Assembly (NCBI GenBank): GCA_008508345.1
Contig: QNGE01001253.1
Span: 1-64,000 of the forward strand
DNA: 64,000 bases
Direction of reading: 5' to 3'
DNA from: Paragonimus westermani
Lineage: Eukaryota > Platyhelminthes > Trematoda > Plagiorchiida > Troglotrematidae
Shown here: positions 1 to 11,190 of the stretch, in pieces
Position numbering within the stretch: the stretch's first letter is position 1
Layout: every line of letters begins with the position of its first letter
Notes under the pieces: model-generated
What the model was told of the DNA's origin: nothing
Database searches by the model: none
Seen by the model: the letters and a program-made list of their open reading frames with translations, nothing else
Translations under genes and position numbers: made by a program

Positions 1-363
1 ACTAGTGAATGTGGATCGAGGAAATACGGCGAGTATTGGTAGCGGGTGACGCATTGAGAAATTTAAGTTCAATATGTGTGTTCATGAATGACATAACAGA
101 GAATAACTAGAGGAATTACTGTGTTTCACTAGTACTGATGATAGTGAATAACACACAGGTGAAAAACTAAAATGAGATATATGGGCACTGATAAACAGAT
201 CGAACACAACAAAACGTTACGAGCAAGTTGTAATACTCTGCGCTTCCGGTGGCCTTTCTTCTGAGGACCTTGTCAACAATGTTGGCTTGACACATCTTTC
301 CAGCAAAAAAAAACATTACCCCGCAGTATCCACAACGAGAACAAAGAGGGACGGTGTTACTTT
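1..363. other. No gene recognised
   Basis: AT-rich sequence left of the gypsy LTR. The minus-strand open frame near 167-454 runs through the CAA microsatellite and is rejected. Confidence 0.5.
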
Positions 364-413
364 TGTCGTTTAACAGAACACTAAGATGGCTTATTGCAAC
401 AACAATAACAACG

Positions 414-444
<31 letters not shown>

Positions 445-582
445 AAAACAACATAAGCAGGTACAGAGAATCAGTTCAACGTAAGACAATACGCAATATA
501 TGAACAAGGGACGTGTGTACGATTAGTTCTCACGGTCGATAAGATGACCAATCCAAGTGGTTATCGACCAATCGATGGACAC
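364..582 (-). repeat. Left (3') LTR of gypsy element 1, internally deleted
   Basis: Matches the right LTR at both ends but lacks the segment equivalent to about 4455-4760. The CAA tract is much longer here (about 396-443). The outer boundary is approximate; the match fades after about 582. Confidence 0.65.
396..443. repeat. (CAA)n microsatellite
   Basis: A CAA run with a few interruptions inside the left LTR. The right LTR has only a short CAA run at the same place, so the tract expanded after insertion. Confidence 0.9.
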
Positions 583-755
583 GCACACAACACCTGTGGA
601 AAAGTCGATGACGCATCATGCGGACGCGCTATCTCCCCTCCGTTAGTTAAGGATATCCAGCCTGACAAAGGTCTATCGGGTGACGCTGACGCTGGGATCG
701 GCGCAGGGGTAAGTTGGCAGGAGGCGTTGGTTAGGTCGTGGGTGCGTCATGTGAT

Positions 756-1430
756 TCAGGGGGGTGGACACATTGGAGGAGACGTTTCCTGAGCTTGATG
801 TACGCGGTACACATGGTCTGGATGGCGACCCACCATTCGCCCGTCTTTCGTTTGAGCCTGTATTATTTGTCCGTTAGCACTTGTGACAGTAGCGGGTTTC
901 AGTGGGTAAATGCACAAGGACGGGATCGGAATCGAACACATGTCTATCTTTAGTATGCATATCGAGACGGTCTTTTATTAGTTCCTGTCTAGTGATTACT
1001 TCTGATTGAGGACCTTCATGGAATAAGTCCAACCGAGTACGGAGACGAGGACCAAACACGACTTTGGCGCGGCTGCTGCTGCTGCTGCTGGTTTCGTAGA
1101 CAAGATTCCGATAAATAAATAGTGCGCGATAAAGGCGCACGCGCAGAGGGGTCTTAGGCTATTTCAACATATTCTTCACTGTCCGTGCAATACGCTCAGT
1201 GAAGCCATTCTGAGCCAGGTGATGAGGCGCTGTCGTAACGTGTCTAATTCCATTCCAAGTAATGAAGTCCGCAACTTCGGCGCATGCAAACACAGGACCA
1301 TCATCGATCACAACAGTTCCCGGTAAACCAAACGTTGCGAGGGTTGTACTCAATTTGATTATTGTACTAGTCGTTGTTGTCGTTGGGAGAATGTGAACAT
1401 CAATCCATTTGGGATGAGCATCCACGATAA
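756..1430 (-). pseudogene. Integrase of gypsy element 1 (broken)
   Basis: The core (1159-1430) reads GLPGTVVIDDG, then GIRHVTTAPHH and QNGFTERIARTVKNMLK, the rve D,D-35-E neighbourhood with the usual H-P-x-S/T-N-G motif decayed to HLAQNG. The C-terminal part (874-1140) has VFGPRLRTRLDLF, and 756-941 has DGRMVGRHPDHV, the usual end of gypsy pol. The parts are in different frames. Confidence 0.85.
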
Positions 1431-1767
1431 GTTAAATCACCTGACCTTTAAAAGGGCCAAATGAAGTCAAAAAGGGTTGGCTTCTATGATGTTTCTGGTC
1501 ATCTCCAAGGATGCAGCGGTACCTTGGGACTGCATTTTGGTGTTCTTGATGTAATTCACATGACGTGACCATTGACACAATTTCACCATCCAGTGTGGGC
1601 CACCACACGTAAAAACGTTATAACGATTTTATCTTTACGGTTCCTGGGTGAGCACCATGGAGCTCCTCATGGATGGATGGTCGCAGTCTCTCTTCAGAAT
1701 CACCAAACGTACCCTCCAAGGCAGAAGTTTGTTTCGAAGACTCAATCCGGTCAGGTGTCCGTTCTAG

Positions 1768-2154
1768 TCATCCCACCTGTACGCACCGTTTAACTAAGGC
1801 TAGTATGGTGTCTGTCTGTTTCCCGCTGTACACCCATCGACGCAATAGGAGAATGGTTGAAACGTTAAGTAACATGCATAAGTTTTTCTGGGTGGATTCT
1901 GTGGACGTTGTATCTGGTAATGTTAATCTACTTAAGACATCAGCTGCACAACTGAATCTTCCGGGGCTGAACTGAGTCTTATATTCATAAACAGATAAGA
2001 TGAGAGAGCAAAGAATCATTCGAAGGGAGGTCATTTGTTGCATCGTTTGTCCCCTACCCAGTAGCGAAAGAAGGAGCTGGTGGTCCGCAAAAAGTGTGAA
2101 CCGTCGTGCGAGAATGCACTGGTGAGAACGTTTTACAGCAACTATGATAGCCAC
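1768..2154 (-). pseudogene. RNase H region of gypsy element 1
   Basis: The minus frame shows FTLFADHQLLLSLLG (decayed TDHxPL motif) and CAADVLSRLTLP, the conserved N-A-D-x-L-S-R end of gypsy RNase H. Upstream, RT pieces continue in other frames to about 2960. Confidence 0.8.
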
Positions 2155-3344
2155 AGCCTCCCGATCAAGCTCAGTGTCCTCGAACAGTAGGATATGGGAC
2201 GTTGCGATCCACCTGAAGGCTTCTGTAATAGTACGGCACCCAGACAGTATGGAGAAGAATCACAAGAAAGTGTGATTGGTTTTCTCAACTCATAATGTAC
2301 TCAATGCGTGGCGAAGTAAAAGTCTGTTTAGTTGTGTTGAAAACAGCCTCTTGAACCTGGGTCCACCGCCAGCTTTTGCCCTTTCTCAGAGGCTGATAAA
2401 GGAGGCTAAGGTGTTTCGTTACAAAAGGTACGAATCAAGAAAACTGCGTTACTGTTCCTAAAAAAGAACGAAGCTCGCCCAACTTTTTAAGCGGTAGCAG
2501 ATCTGGTAGAGCTCGCACTTTTTCTTCCAGTGAATGTAGGTCTTCCTTTGACAGCCTAAATCCGAGGTAATACACACTAGATATCAGGAACTCACACTTT
2601 CTCACTTCAATACAAGACCTCGATCTGACAATCTTTTCAAGAACAAGTCCAAGGTTTCCAAGTGCTGCTCAGTATTGCGTCCGGTGATCGCAATATCATA
2701 AAGGTATGCACACTTACTAGGCTTATCCTTAAGACGAATAGCGAATGTCCGGATGGGGAGTGAGTGTAATGAAACAGTTCTACATGGGTGTTGATTGTTT
2801 GACAGTGACGCGAATCTTCATCTCGCTCAATCTGTTGGTTTGCGTGACTCAAGTCCAATTTTGTGAAATGTTCGCCCTCAGTTAAGGACGCATGTCCTCA
2901 ATTTTTGGTAAAGAATAACTATCTAGCTGTAACATTCGATTCATAGTTATATTATAGTCACCACAGATTCTTATTGTACCGTCGGGTACGATAAGCGTTG
3001 CCGAATGTGAAACTTGGATGGGTTCAATTGTACGTTTCTCCTAAAGCCGGCGTGTTGCTTTTTCGATTTTATAACGAAGGGCGTACGGAACGTTCCCGGC
3101 CTTCAAGGACATCGGTATTACTTTCGAGATGAGTTGCAAGTGTGCGGCCTAATTTCGTAGCTTCCCAAAATTTGTCTGATCGAACAAATTTGTATGTGTA
3201 TTCAAAATTTTAGATAATGGTGACCGAGCCTCAACTGTATTAACACTTAGCAGGCTTCCAGGGAGGTATTTTATCCAGTCACGACCAAGTATATTTGGAC
3301 GCTGTTCTTTGATCACATGAATACGCAGTTAATTTATACAATTG

Positions 3345-3640
3345 TTATAGGACACATGAGCAAGGAAGGTATCGACCATATATACATATATATATATAAT
3401 CCAGGAGTTGTGATAAAACATCTGATCGCAGCAGTGTAACGGCCACTCCAGTATCGAGCTCGAATACAACCTGTTGCTCGTCTACATTTAAGAAGACAAT
3501 AAACAGTGTGTCTGACTTTGCTCTAAGGCTGTGACTGATTGTTGTATTGTTACTGTACTGAATATTCAGGTCCTTTTTGATAAGATTAGTCGACCTAGAA
3601 GTAGACAGATTACAAACATTACGTTTGGATTGACACACTT
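3345..3640 (-). pseudogene. Gag zinc knuckle / protease remnant of gypsy element 1
   Basis: The HIWKVCQSKRNVC segment near 3600-3645 resembles the second half of a CCHC knuckle. Downstream FELDTGVAVTLL matches the retropepsin active-site region, with ELDTG in place of DTG-A/S. A TA tract (about 3383-3398) follows in frame and ends the similarity. Confidence 0.65.
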
Positions 3641-4024
3641 TCCAAATATGATCTTCTGATAGGATCGACGAATCGAATTCAACTGCGGATAGTTAGTCGA
3701 TTTCCGCTTATATTCGCCAAAACAAAAGCGAGAAAACCCCCTACGGTGTTCAGCTTGTGCCACCTGGTTAACATCAGTTGGCAATGTGGGCTCCATGAAG
3801 GGAAATTCTGCGAGTTCATTAACCGAATTAGTATGGTGGTGCACGATATAATAAGCACCCTCCCATGTTGAGTTGTGCATCTGCGGAGAACAATCGCTCA
3901 CACATCTTTTCGTCATAAACACTAGCAATGAGTCGTTGTATTAGCATTGCTCGTTCGACAACATGTGGGATCTGCGGGTAGGCAGAGACTGGGAGCGCCG
4001 AGAGAAGTCGTGAGATGAAGTCAT

Positions 4025-4361
4025 CTACAGATTCACCAGCACATTGTCGTATTTTATGGAATTTATAGCGTTCTGTGAAAGCACGTTGTCATCCTCCCCA
4101 TATTTTATCCAGTGTTTCCAGTACGAATGACAAACCTTGCTTAATGAGTGATCGGATTTCGTCAGAGTGCCACTGTCATTCCTGATCGGATTAATGATGG
4201 AATGATTCAATTTTCAAGATGTCATCCACATTCTGGTTATTACCAAGCATAGTAAGCAGGTGAACATAATTTGAGGTTTCCCACTGTAACCACTGTTCAG
4301 CACTAGGCTCCTCTGCACGTAAGTTCCAAAATGAGAGAAGTGGACTGAAAAAATTCGCCAT
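4025..4361 (-). pseudogene. Gag N terminus of gypsy element 1
   Basis: The ATG at 4361 (minus) opens a frame beginning MANFFSPLLSFWN that runs about 55 codons before breaking. It lies directly next to the 5' LTR, as expected for gag. Assigned by position; gag is poorly conserved. Confidence 0.55.
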
Positions 4362-4381
4362 AATCCAATTAACTTTAACCG

Positions 4382-4878
4382 TTGTTGTTCAACAGAATGA
4401 TAATAGAATGATGAGAGGGTTAATTGCAACAACAACAACATAAGTAGGTACTGATGTTGTGAACCCAGAAGGCGGGTGGCACAGAAGTTGTTTATTTGGG
4501 GAAACCAACACACGACGTATGCGTCTCAACGGGACTACGAACAGAAACACTCATTTGCACACCACACTCGTCTGAGGATGCCCCAGTCAATTTGGGCACC
4601 ATGTCACCATTCCTTCATGTGGCAAAAGCCATTGTATGTGATTCTGTCCACCAATGATCCTTCCCGTATCTCTCCCTTATTTATCCCGTGATCACTTCGA
4701 TCCATGCTGCTACTGAATAGTGGTGTGAGTAGTATGGTGCGACCGTCTGTCCTCATTACACTGAGGAGTCAGTTCAACGTAAGGAAGCGCGCAATGTGTG
4801 AACAAGGGAAGTGTGTACTAACAGTTCTCATGGTCGATAAGATGACCAATCGAAGTGGTTATCACTCGATAGAAGGAA
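4382..4878 (-). repeat. Right (5') LTR of gypsy element 1
   Basis: Shares the CAACAACAACATAAG(C/T)AGGTAC block and the GTCAGTTCAACGTAAG...GATGACCAATC block with the left LTR. The inner edge lies about 20 bp from the gag start codon at 4361. Edges are accurate to about 10 bp. Confidence 0.7.
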
Positions 4879-5280
4879 TGGAATTAAAAGTTAAATATAA
4901 GACGAGACTGCGAGGATTGTTGAAAACTTCCATATCTCCATAAATAATTAGGACGGAGCGAAAGTGAAACATAAGTCATACAGTATTCGTCCTATTGATT
5001 CTAATAGTGCTACGTTCACTTGCTGGTTAATATCGCATAACTTCCGTTAGCCTTCCCGAACTTGTACAAAATCCGACCTCAGGAAGTACATCTTCGGAGC
5101 TGCTTCCATAGGTTTTGATAGGCACCGAATCGACATTAACCGTATCCAAATTTTGTCCGGGAAAATTGGTATGGTCAAGGATTATCCATACCCACAGTCC
5201 TCATAAGGTCTCCTACGTGTCTTAGGCATCGTTAATTACTAATGTCGCTTTCTCCTACGGTGTTCCGGGCTGTTAAAACC

Positions 5281-5660
5281 ACTAGCCAACATTTCGAAGG
5301 TCGGTAACAAACACTTCTTTCTGTCTCCTGAGGTTAACACTGCGCTTCTTGCAGTCAAGGAAGTCTTATCCCAAGCAGCCATATTGATGTGTTTGGGAGC
5401 AGATGAGCGCCCACAGATAGTTTTAAAGACCGACGCATTTCAGCCACCCGGTGTCACCGTTTTACAACAGAACGTGGATGGCGAAATCCACTCTTTGTCG
5501 CTTTTTCTCCCGAAAACTACAACCAGCGCAAACGCGTTACCGTAGCTCTGGTCATTGATTTCTGGCCATTTACCCCGCCACTGAACGCTTTAGCCGATTT
5601 CTAGAAGGTCACAGCTTCGTTATTTTTACTGATCACAAGATATTTCAATTTGCTCAAATG
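5281..5660 (+). pseudogene. RNase H of gypsy element 2, left part
   Basis: Readable blocks are FLSPEV, LLAVKEVLSQAAILM, KTDAFQPPGVTVLQQ and FLEGHSFVIFTDHK, in order and with family spacing. One internal stop follows the ANALP segment. The similarity stops abruptly at about 5660, where LINE sequence begins. Confidence 0.8.
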
Positions 5661-6013
5661 CTGGAAAGGATAAATAAATTTCGCATGGTCAAACTCTTGT
5701 CATCACAAAAACTTACAAACCATTCGCAGCTTGGGTTCCTCAGCAAACGTTCTTACATGACGTATCAGATAGAATTTCTGAACCATGTTACAAAATCTGC
5801 TGACGTAGGAGATGTGATTATCATTATGTTGTTGGACATGGAAAAGGCATGTGATCGTGTATCGCATAAGCGTTCTTTGATCCAAATAGCATCTTTTGGT
5901 ATATGCGATCCAGTGCTTAGCTGGTTTGCTTCATACATCAAAGGCCGCACGCAAACGCCCAGACCAGTCACTAGTTGGGTGATACAAAGAAGTGTTTTGC
6001 GACCGTTATCCCT

Positions 6014-6069
<56 letters not shown>

Positions 6070-6960
6070 ATATATATATGAAGTTCTCTAGCAAGATAAA
6101 CTACTCCTCTTCCCTGATGATAGAAAACTTGTCTACACTTTTCCTTCTAGCAATCTCAAACCATGTTTAAAAATACACAGAAGCACTTCATGTCATTACA
6201 GACTTGGTGTCATACTTCGCTGATGAAATTCTCAACCAATAAATCGACCATCGTTGCGTTTGGTTGTCACGTATCAGAGGGTCTCATGAAGCTGAACGGT
6301 TACAGCACATTAACTGTAAACTCAGTGCGCAACGGGGATATAAGCTACTCAAACTCATTCAGTTTTGCAGAACATCCTTCCTAGTAGCTAAAACTAGACG
6401 GACGATAGGTTAAATTAGGTATTCACTCTTCCTTCCTGCTGCTCGATCACACCTTTGCATACAACTTCAGTTTGAGTACTGCACGTCCATGTATAGTCAC
6501 CTGCGCAAGTCTGGAAGGCTAGCTCAGGAAAGCCCCCAACGTGTATTTACGGAAAGTTTATTGGACTATCAATCTCTCCTGAACTACAAAGGACGCTACC
6601 AGACGCTTGCACTCAATCCTCTTTGGCTACGGCAACTCAAGCTAAACCTTGCACTCATGTATACTCTAGTCAATGGCCAAACATTCACCGTCAGCTTCGC
6701 GATTCGTTTACAACGTAAGTCTAAATATAAACTCAGGAAAAGGAATTTACTCCGGCAGCTTCAAAATCCCCAAAAAGCCGCGGTCAAATTTTTCCTACAT
6801 TTGGAGCAAATTCCAGTATGCAATTAGAGCCAGTAAGAATACACATCAATCTAAATAAGGCTTAGAAACTTTTCCGGCACCAAAGAACGTCACGTTCATT
6901 TTGAAACTCTATCTGTTTAAGAACGATATCCTTGAAAACGGACCTAATAAGATCTGAGTG
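5661..6960 (+). mobile_element. LINE (CR1/Jockey-like) fragment inserted in gypsy element 2
   Basis: The 5658-6010 frame holds RT blocks: HSQLGFLSKRSYMTYQI, DVIIIMLLDMEKACDRVSH (motif A region, decayed F-D-A-F) and FGICDPVLSWFASYI, then decayed G-V-P-Q-G-S-V-L-G-P and LLLYI. A TA microsatellite (6018-6079) occupies the next codons. Later blocks, in broken frames, resemble the LINE C terminus: LNPLWLRQLKLNLALMYTLV (about 6615-6680) and PKKPRSNFSYIWSKF. 5' truncated; no intact frame. Confidence 0.75.
6018..6079. repeat. (TA)n microsatellite within a LINE RT
   Basis: An almost pure TA run of about 60 bp with one TTTA interruption. It starts at the TTATATA that encodes the conserved LLYI of the RT. 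Confidence 0.95.
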
Positions 6961-7815
6961 TAAACCCTCTGTGTTGTGTGGTGTTACGTTACGTACCCCT
7001 CGAACTGATCAAAGCTTTCCGTTCCAGGAGAGATCGTGTACACAGCTATGCTCTTAGACTTGCTCGTGAACAAGAAAACAAGTCTACAGTCAACACATAC
7101 AGGTGTCAACATACTCACGCCAGTTAGTAATAAGTAAATCATCGCGGCACGCTCTCACCTCATACTAAATGGTAACCGGTGTGTATGGTTGTAGATCACT
7201 AGGCAAAAGCTGAGCACGCTAAAACTGTCCGAAAAAAAGTACTTGACCTGTTTGTCTCATATGACTACATAAAACCTCGCGTTACAGTTCGTGCTCCTTC
7301 CCCTCCTCGTAGACCACCTGACAAGTTTTCTGCGTTGTTGAACATACTTCTCATTCTGTATGTTGGCCGTATAGAAGAAATCGACATCTGAATCTAGCAG
7401 TAATCATTTGCTAGGAAAGCTGGTAATCGCTATCTTTTCGTGTTATGTGGTACGAACTGTTCGAAAGTGTCTCATATTTCATTAACTAACACAAGCTTAC
7501 CAATGGTATATGAAAGGTTTCGTCAAAAATTCCCATATTCCATTATTCGTCATAGCTCGCATGGTCATTTCACTTTCTCCCGTTTATCGCGTAATTTTTC
7601 TTGTCATTCTTGATCCTACAAGTTTATCTCATGCGAGAAAACATTCCACCACGCTTAAACACTCAGACCCCCGTGATGATTGAGCACTTCGCGGGATCTG
7701 CGAAATTCTTTCACTTTTGAGCAACTAACGAAGTCCAGTAGGGAGGCTCATCTATCCCTCCGCAAAAGTATGTGCTCTCCGATCTCCTCACATCCCGACA
7801 AAATTGTCTTCCGTT
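6961..7815. other. Unassigned sequence between LINE and resumed gypsy element
   Basis: No gene seen. The 7600-7815 part matches 27660-27862 (see that repeat). The rest may be LINE 3' UTR or an additional insertion. Confidence 0.4.
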
Positions 7816-7880
7816 CCTCTCCTGACCGGTACTCCCTGAGGTAAATGAGACACTCGATTTTTACCTCCCTGTTCACCATC
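7600..7880 (+). repeat. Repeat shared with 27660-27930
   Basis: Aligned blocks include GAGCA(C/T)TT(C/T)GCG(G/A)GAT and CCGCGAAATTCTTT-like sequence followed by CCCCGCAAAAG. Identity is about 65-70% by eye over about 270 bp. It crosses the point where gypsy element 2 resumes, so it may itself be gypsy-derived. Confidence 0.6.
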
Positions 7881-8259
7881 GATATCCGTTCAGTAGACGG
7901 CTCCAGGAAATTTGTCACCGACAATACGGCTTGCCCGGATTGCAACCAAACATTTACAACTGTTATAGACCTTCTCTCTTTCGCGATTTCCCAGGTCGAT
8001 GACTCAGAATTTTGCTAACTTTGTTCCAAACACTCTCTGAAACTACATGATATTCCTTCAACGTAGTTAGAGTAACCAATTACGTGCGACTTGTCTGCCG
8101 GTGAATCTCGATCGTTCGTTTCTTTCACACACCTGTACGATATTTTAGTCACCTTCATTTCCTCTAACACTCAAGCTTACGTGCCCCAACGAATCTAGTC
8201 AGTGGACATTACTTTAGCCAGGGACTCATAAGAATGTTCGTAAATGGGCCAAACAGGGC

Positions 8260-8657
8260 TTGGGATATCAACCTAACACAATCCATCTCCATACCATCAC
8301 TATCCCAGAAACTTTTGTTTTACTCCATGGGCGCTTAAATCACGCCCACCTTGATTTCGTTGGCCCCCTTTCTACTTCTGATGGTTGCACACATCTAACT
8401 TGTTTGGACCGATCCACCAAATGGCCCATTGTCGTTCCATTACACACAACTCCGTCGAATTGTGAATCTCGAAATTTCGGTATTCCGGTGATAACCACCA
8501 CTAATCTCAGTTTAATTTAGCTCTTCTCCGTGATTTGAATCGTGTTGTTGAACGTGAACACACGACGACCATTGTGTTACACCTGTCGTCGAATGGTATA
8601 GTCGAAAGTTTCCATCGTCAAATATGATCCTCCTTAACGGCAACATCGACGAGTGGT
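8260..8657 (+). pseudogene. Integrase core of gypsy element 2
   Basis: HLDFVGPLSTSDGCTHLTCL, DRSTKWPIVVPL and FGIPVITTT match the rve core (first catalytic Asp in HLDFVGP; TxxD decayed). After a stop at 8518 similarity continues to about 8657 in another frame (R-T-T-T-x-x-x-P-x-x-N-G-x-V-E-x-F-H-R pattern). Not functional. Confidence 0.85.
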
Positions 8658-8689
8658 AAGCGGTCAGAATGCTTACCTGTTATTCATCT

Positions 8690-8875
8690 TACCTGCGAAG
8701 CACCGTGAAGACTCAACGATCTAGCAACTTATATACGAGTTCAAGGCAGCGGCCCAAGGTTCCCGGATCCAGTCGGTTTTTCTTGCTCAGTGTCAACAGG
8801 CGTCCGTTGATCTGAAGGGCAAACATTTAAAACAGGGTGTGACACCGCTTTCGGAGATTACACTGAATACAAAGA
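8690..8875 (-). repeat. Conserved LINE 3' tail, copy A
   Basis: The reverse strand matches tails B to E: CACACCCTGTTTT, then TCA(A/G)ATCAACGG, then CGACTGGATCCGGGAACC. The core lies at 8761-8775. Confidence 0.8.
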
Positions 8876-9074
8876 ACAGAGTAAGATTACTTACACAATA
8901 AATTTTCGGGCAAATGAGAATTGAAGCCTTAAAACTATCCCCAGGAACGCTGCTGACGACACCAGAAGGAAGGCTTTTCCAATGGTTGATAACCTTGTAA
9001 GAAATAAAATGCTGCCTAAGGGAGGTCTAAGAACGAAGCTAGGAAAGCTTTCTGTTTTGTCCTCGAGGCCGTCA

Positions 9075-9305
9075 TCATTCGCTACAATGAAGAACTGCTT
9101 TACGAGGCCTAAAGAAGAAGTGCGTGAGAATTAAATCACCACGGAGTCGTCGAAATCCAAGTGGATATAAATCAAGAAGTTCAAGTCGAGACCTGCGCGC
9201 GATATTTCTTGGGTCCGCGACCAGATTGTTAGCCGCGTGCTGGACACGCTTCACGACTGGTGTCTTTCTCCAGGCCCATATGCGTGATCTGATTTGCATA
9301 CTCAA
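9075..9305 (-). pseudogene. LINE 1 C-terminal region
   Basis: VKRVQHAANNLVADPRN then SRLELLDLYPLGFRRLRGDL and ILTHFFF, matching the C terminus of the plus-strand LINE at 37826-38386. Frame intact for 76 codons. Confidence 0.85.
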
Positions 9306-9597
9306 GGAGCGGTCTCATATAAACCTCGTAAAGCGTTCGAAATGCTTCCTTCTTTATACGAAGGGAAAGTGTGTTCAACTATCATAAAAGCAGCAAATCT
9401 TCTTTTGCCACTATCTGGTGATGATACGCAAATGATAAGTTAGACGAAAACCAGGTGCCAAGATCTTGTTTCCGATCGATTTCAGTGGTATCCTCTGGGC
9501 TAAACGCACTACGAATCACGAAGGCGTCGCCAGACTTTCCACTGAGTGACATGTGTGTACAATTATTGTCATTTAGTGAGAGACTCCAATCGTCCGA

Positions 9598-9979
9598 TCA
9601 GCACTTGATCACGTCAAGATCAATCTGTAATGCACTAGGATCAGTGGCATCGCAAATTTTTAGGTCATTGGCCCATAGGACGGCGTTGCTGGAAATATTA
9701 CCCGGAAGGTCGTTGATATAAATTAGGAATAACACAGGACCTAGCGCTGGCCGATGTGGAACTGCAGAAATGAACGAGGGAGACGGAAGGTTTGGTCCGA
9801 CTTTTAACTCTGAAAGTTCTTTTTTTAACAAGAAAATGGGCCATCCAGCGAAGAATCTCTGCTTGATTACCACAGTCTTCCAGTTTGTATTTCACGGGGC
9901 AGTATGTGAAACGGTCAAAAGCCTTGGCAAAATGAACGGAGGTAGCATCTGAGATGAGACCATTTTCTTGGACCTCCAT
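9598..9979 (-). pseudogene. LINE 1 reverse transcriptase, catalytic part
   Basis: Two overlapping frames together cover motifs A to C: VHFAKAFDRF (D retained), GPVLFLIYINDLPGN, and ANDLKIC, where the second box Asp-Asp is changed to Asn-Asp. Catalytically dead as read. Confidence 0.85.
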
Positions 9980-10090
9980 CAGACTATCTATGAAAATAAG
10001 AATGTTTGTTATGCATGACCGATTAGGAAGCAGACCGTGCTGGGTAAAAAAGATGAGATGTTTTGATAAGAAGAGATTGAGGACGGCGCG

Positions 10091-10321
10091 TTATAGTAGG
10101 CGCTCCATTAGCTTGCACAGGATGCTGGTAAGGCCGATTGGCCGGTAGCTAGTCAGAGAGCGCTGGTCGCCCGCTTCAAATATGGGTGTGACCGTCACTG
10201 CCCTCCATGCACTAGGAAGAATGCCGGTCTGGAGTGTCTGATTAAACAGTCCATAAAAGGGTTTTGCCAGACTAGCAGCTGCTTCCTTGAGTATTCTGGG
10301 ATGGATCTTATCAAGTCGCAC
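10091..10321 (-). pseudogene. LINE 1 reverse transcriptase, N-terminal part
   Basis: HPRILKEAAASLAKPFYGLF, then ILPSAWRAVTVTPIFEAGDQ and YRPIGLTSILCKLMERLL: the RT block before motif A, in the standard order. Open for 76 codons, then frameshifted to the parts at 9979-9598. Confidence 0.88.
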
Positions 10322-10791
10322 TGAACTATATGAATTAACCTTGAATCAAAGGTCTCTAGAATCTAACACAGAAAACTCAGAGGCAAAGATTGGTTGCTGG
10401 AAGTTCTGCAGCGGTAATTAGGGATGCCAGTTCGGTGGTGCGAGGTTATGAGCTGCTGAGTTGCACTGGCTGAATAGCTTGGTCACAGCTGAGGGTCAGA
10501 TGAAGGTTGTTCGTCGGGCAGTCGCGAAGTCGTCGCATATGCTTAAGTAAAAAGTTCCTGCTCGTGGTCCCTGAAGAGGAGCTTTTCTTGTACGAGGTCG
10601 GTGTGTTCACGGATTTTTTGCCTGCATCTATCTCAAACAATATGGAGCGCGCCTAGGTTCTCCAAGTTTGCCGTACGCTCGTGCTTTGCGAATAAATGGG
10701 AAATGTCATCGAGGCGACGACATACTGTGCGCAGAAGGGGTGGCTGAAAAGAGAAAGCGCACAGTTTATGCGGTACGAATAAGTCGTCCCC

Positions 10792-11127
10792 TTACAGAAC
10801 GACGCCCCAAAATACACAATAGTTCTGGTCCACGGAATCACAGTCGAAAAGAATTGAAACCAGGTATGTTTTCAGATCGTTAAAATCAGTTTGATTAAGA
10901 TTTCGAACTGTGGAAGTTTCTTCTGGTTGTGGTAACCAAAAACAGATAAGATCGAAGATGAGCAGGGAGTGGTCGCTGCGTCCGAATGGCGTCTTGATGA
11001 TCACTCTGTTCACCAGGTGGCTCTCGTTAGTGATGACGAGGTCGAGCAAAGAGGGGATCTGACCAGAACGATGCCGCATCGGGGAGTTGACGTGTTGCAC
11101 CCCCGCCTTCGTTAACGAGGGTTCCAA
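10792..11127 (-). pseudogene. LINE 1 endonuclease C-terminal part
   Basis: Carries QHVNSPMRHRSGQIPSLLDL, VITNE and GRSDHSLLIFDL; the S-D-H-x-x-L block is the conserved last motif of APE-type LINE endonucleases, including the catalytic-site His. The frame ends 335 bases downstream without reaching RT. Confidence 0.85.
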
Positions 11128-11190
11128 ACATATCGTTCTGACTGTTACCCGAGACAGCCAATGTTTACTGCATTTTCATGATTACGTTGG

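Larger units (their letters stand above)
364..4878 (-). mobile_element. Gypsy-like LTR retrotransposon 1 (degenerate)
   Basis: Minus-strand element with domains in gypsy order reading right to left: LTR (4382-4878), gag start at 4361, gag with a zinc-knuckle remnant (about 3600-3750), protease with an ELDTG active-site-like motif (3345-3500), RT remnants (about 2460-2960), RNase H (1768-2154), integrase core (1159-1430), integrase C terminus (756-1140) and LTR (364 to about 582). Frames are broken in every domain. The two LTRs share the TGT(C/T)GTT start, a CAA tract and about 110 bp around 470-573 and 4762-4866; the left copy lacks about 300 bp. An old, inactive insertion. Gypsy superfamily is certain; the clade is not. 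Confidence 0.85.
5080..8660 (+). mobile_element. Gypsy-like element 2, split by insertions
   Basis: Plus-strand pol: end of RT and connection (5080-5330), RNase H with the TDHK motif (5400-5660), then a break. Pol resumes near 7825 with the DRYSLR...HSIF...FTIDIR segment that normally follows TDHKPL within about 10-15 residues, then the integrase N terminus (about 8000-8230) and integrase core (8260-8657). The 5661-7815 interval therefore replaced or invaded the RNase H. Many stops and frameshifts. Similarity is to the CsRn1-like gypsy group also seen at 20.3-21.3 kb. Confidence 0.75.
8690..11190 (-). mobile_element. CR1/Jockey-like LINE 1 (EN-RT-3' tail), degenerate
   Basis: Reading right to left on the minus strand: end of the APE-type endonuclease (11127-10792; SLLDLVITNE, GRSDHSLLIFD), a connector (10640-10440), RT start (10321-10091; HPRILKEAA, GILPSAWRAVTVTPIFEAGD, SYRPIGLTSILCK), RT middle (9979-9598; AKAFDRF, LGPVLFLIYINDLP, ANDLKI for the A-D-D box), C terminus (9305-9075; RRSRLELLDLYPLGFRRLRG) and a 3' tail (about 8875-8690) shared with other LINE copies here. 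Frameshifts separate each part. 5' truncated inside the endonuclease. Confidence 0.88.

Noticed and set aside
167..454. 95-codon minus frame with a poly-valine run
   Set aside because: Produced by the CAA microsatellite read in reverse inside the gypsy LTR.
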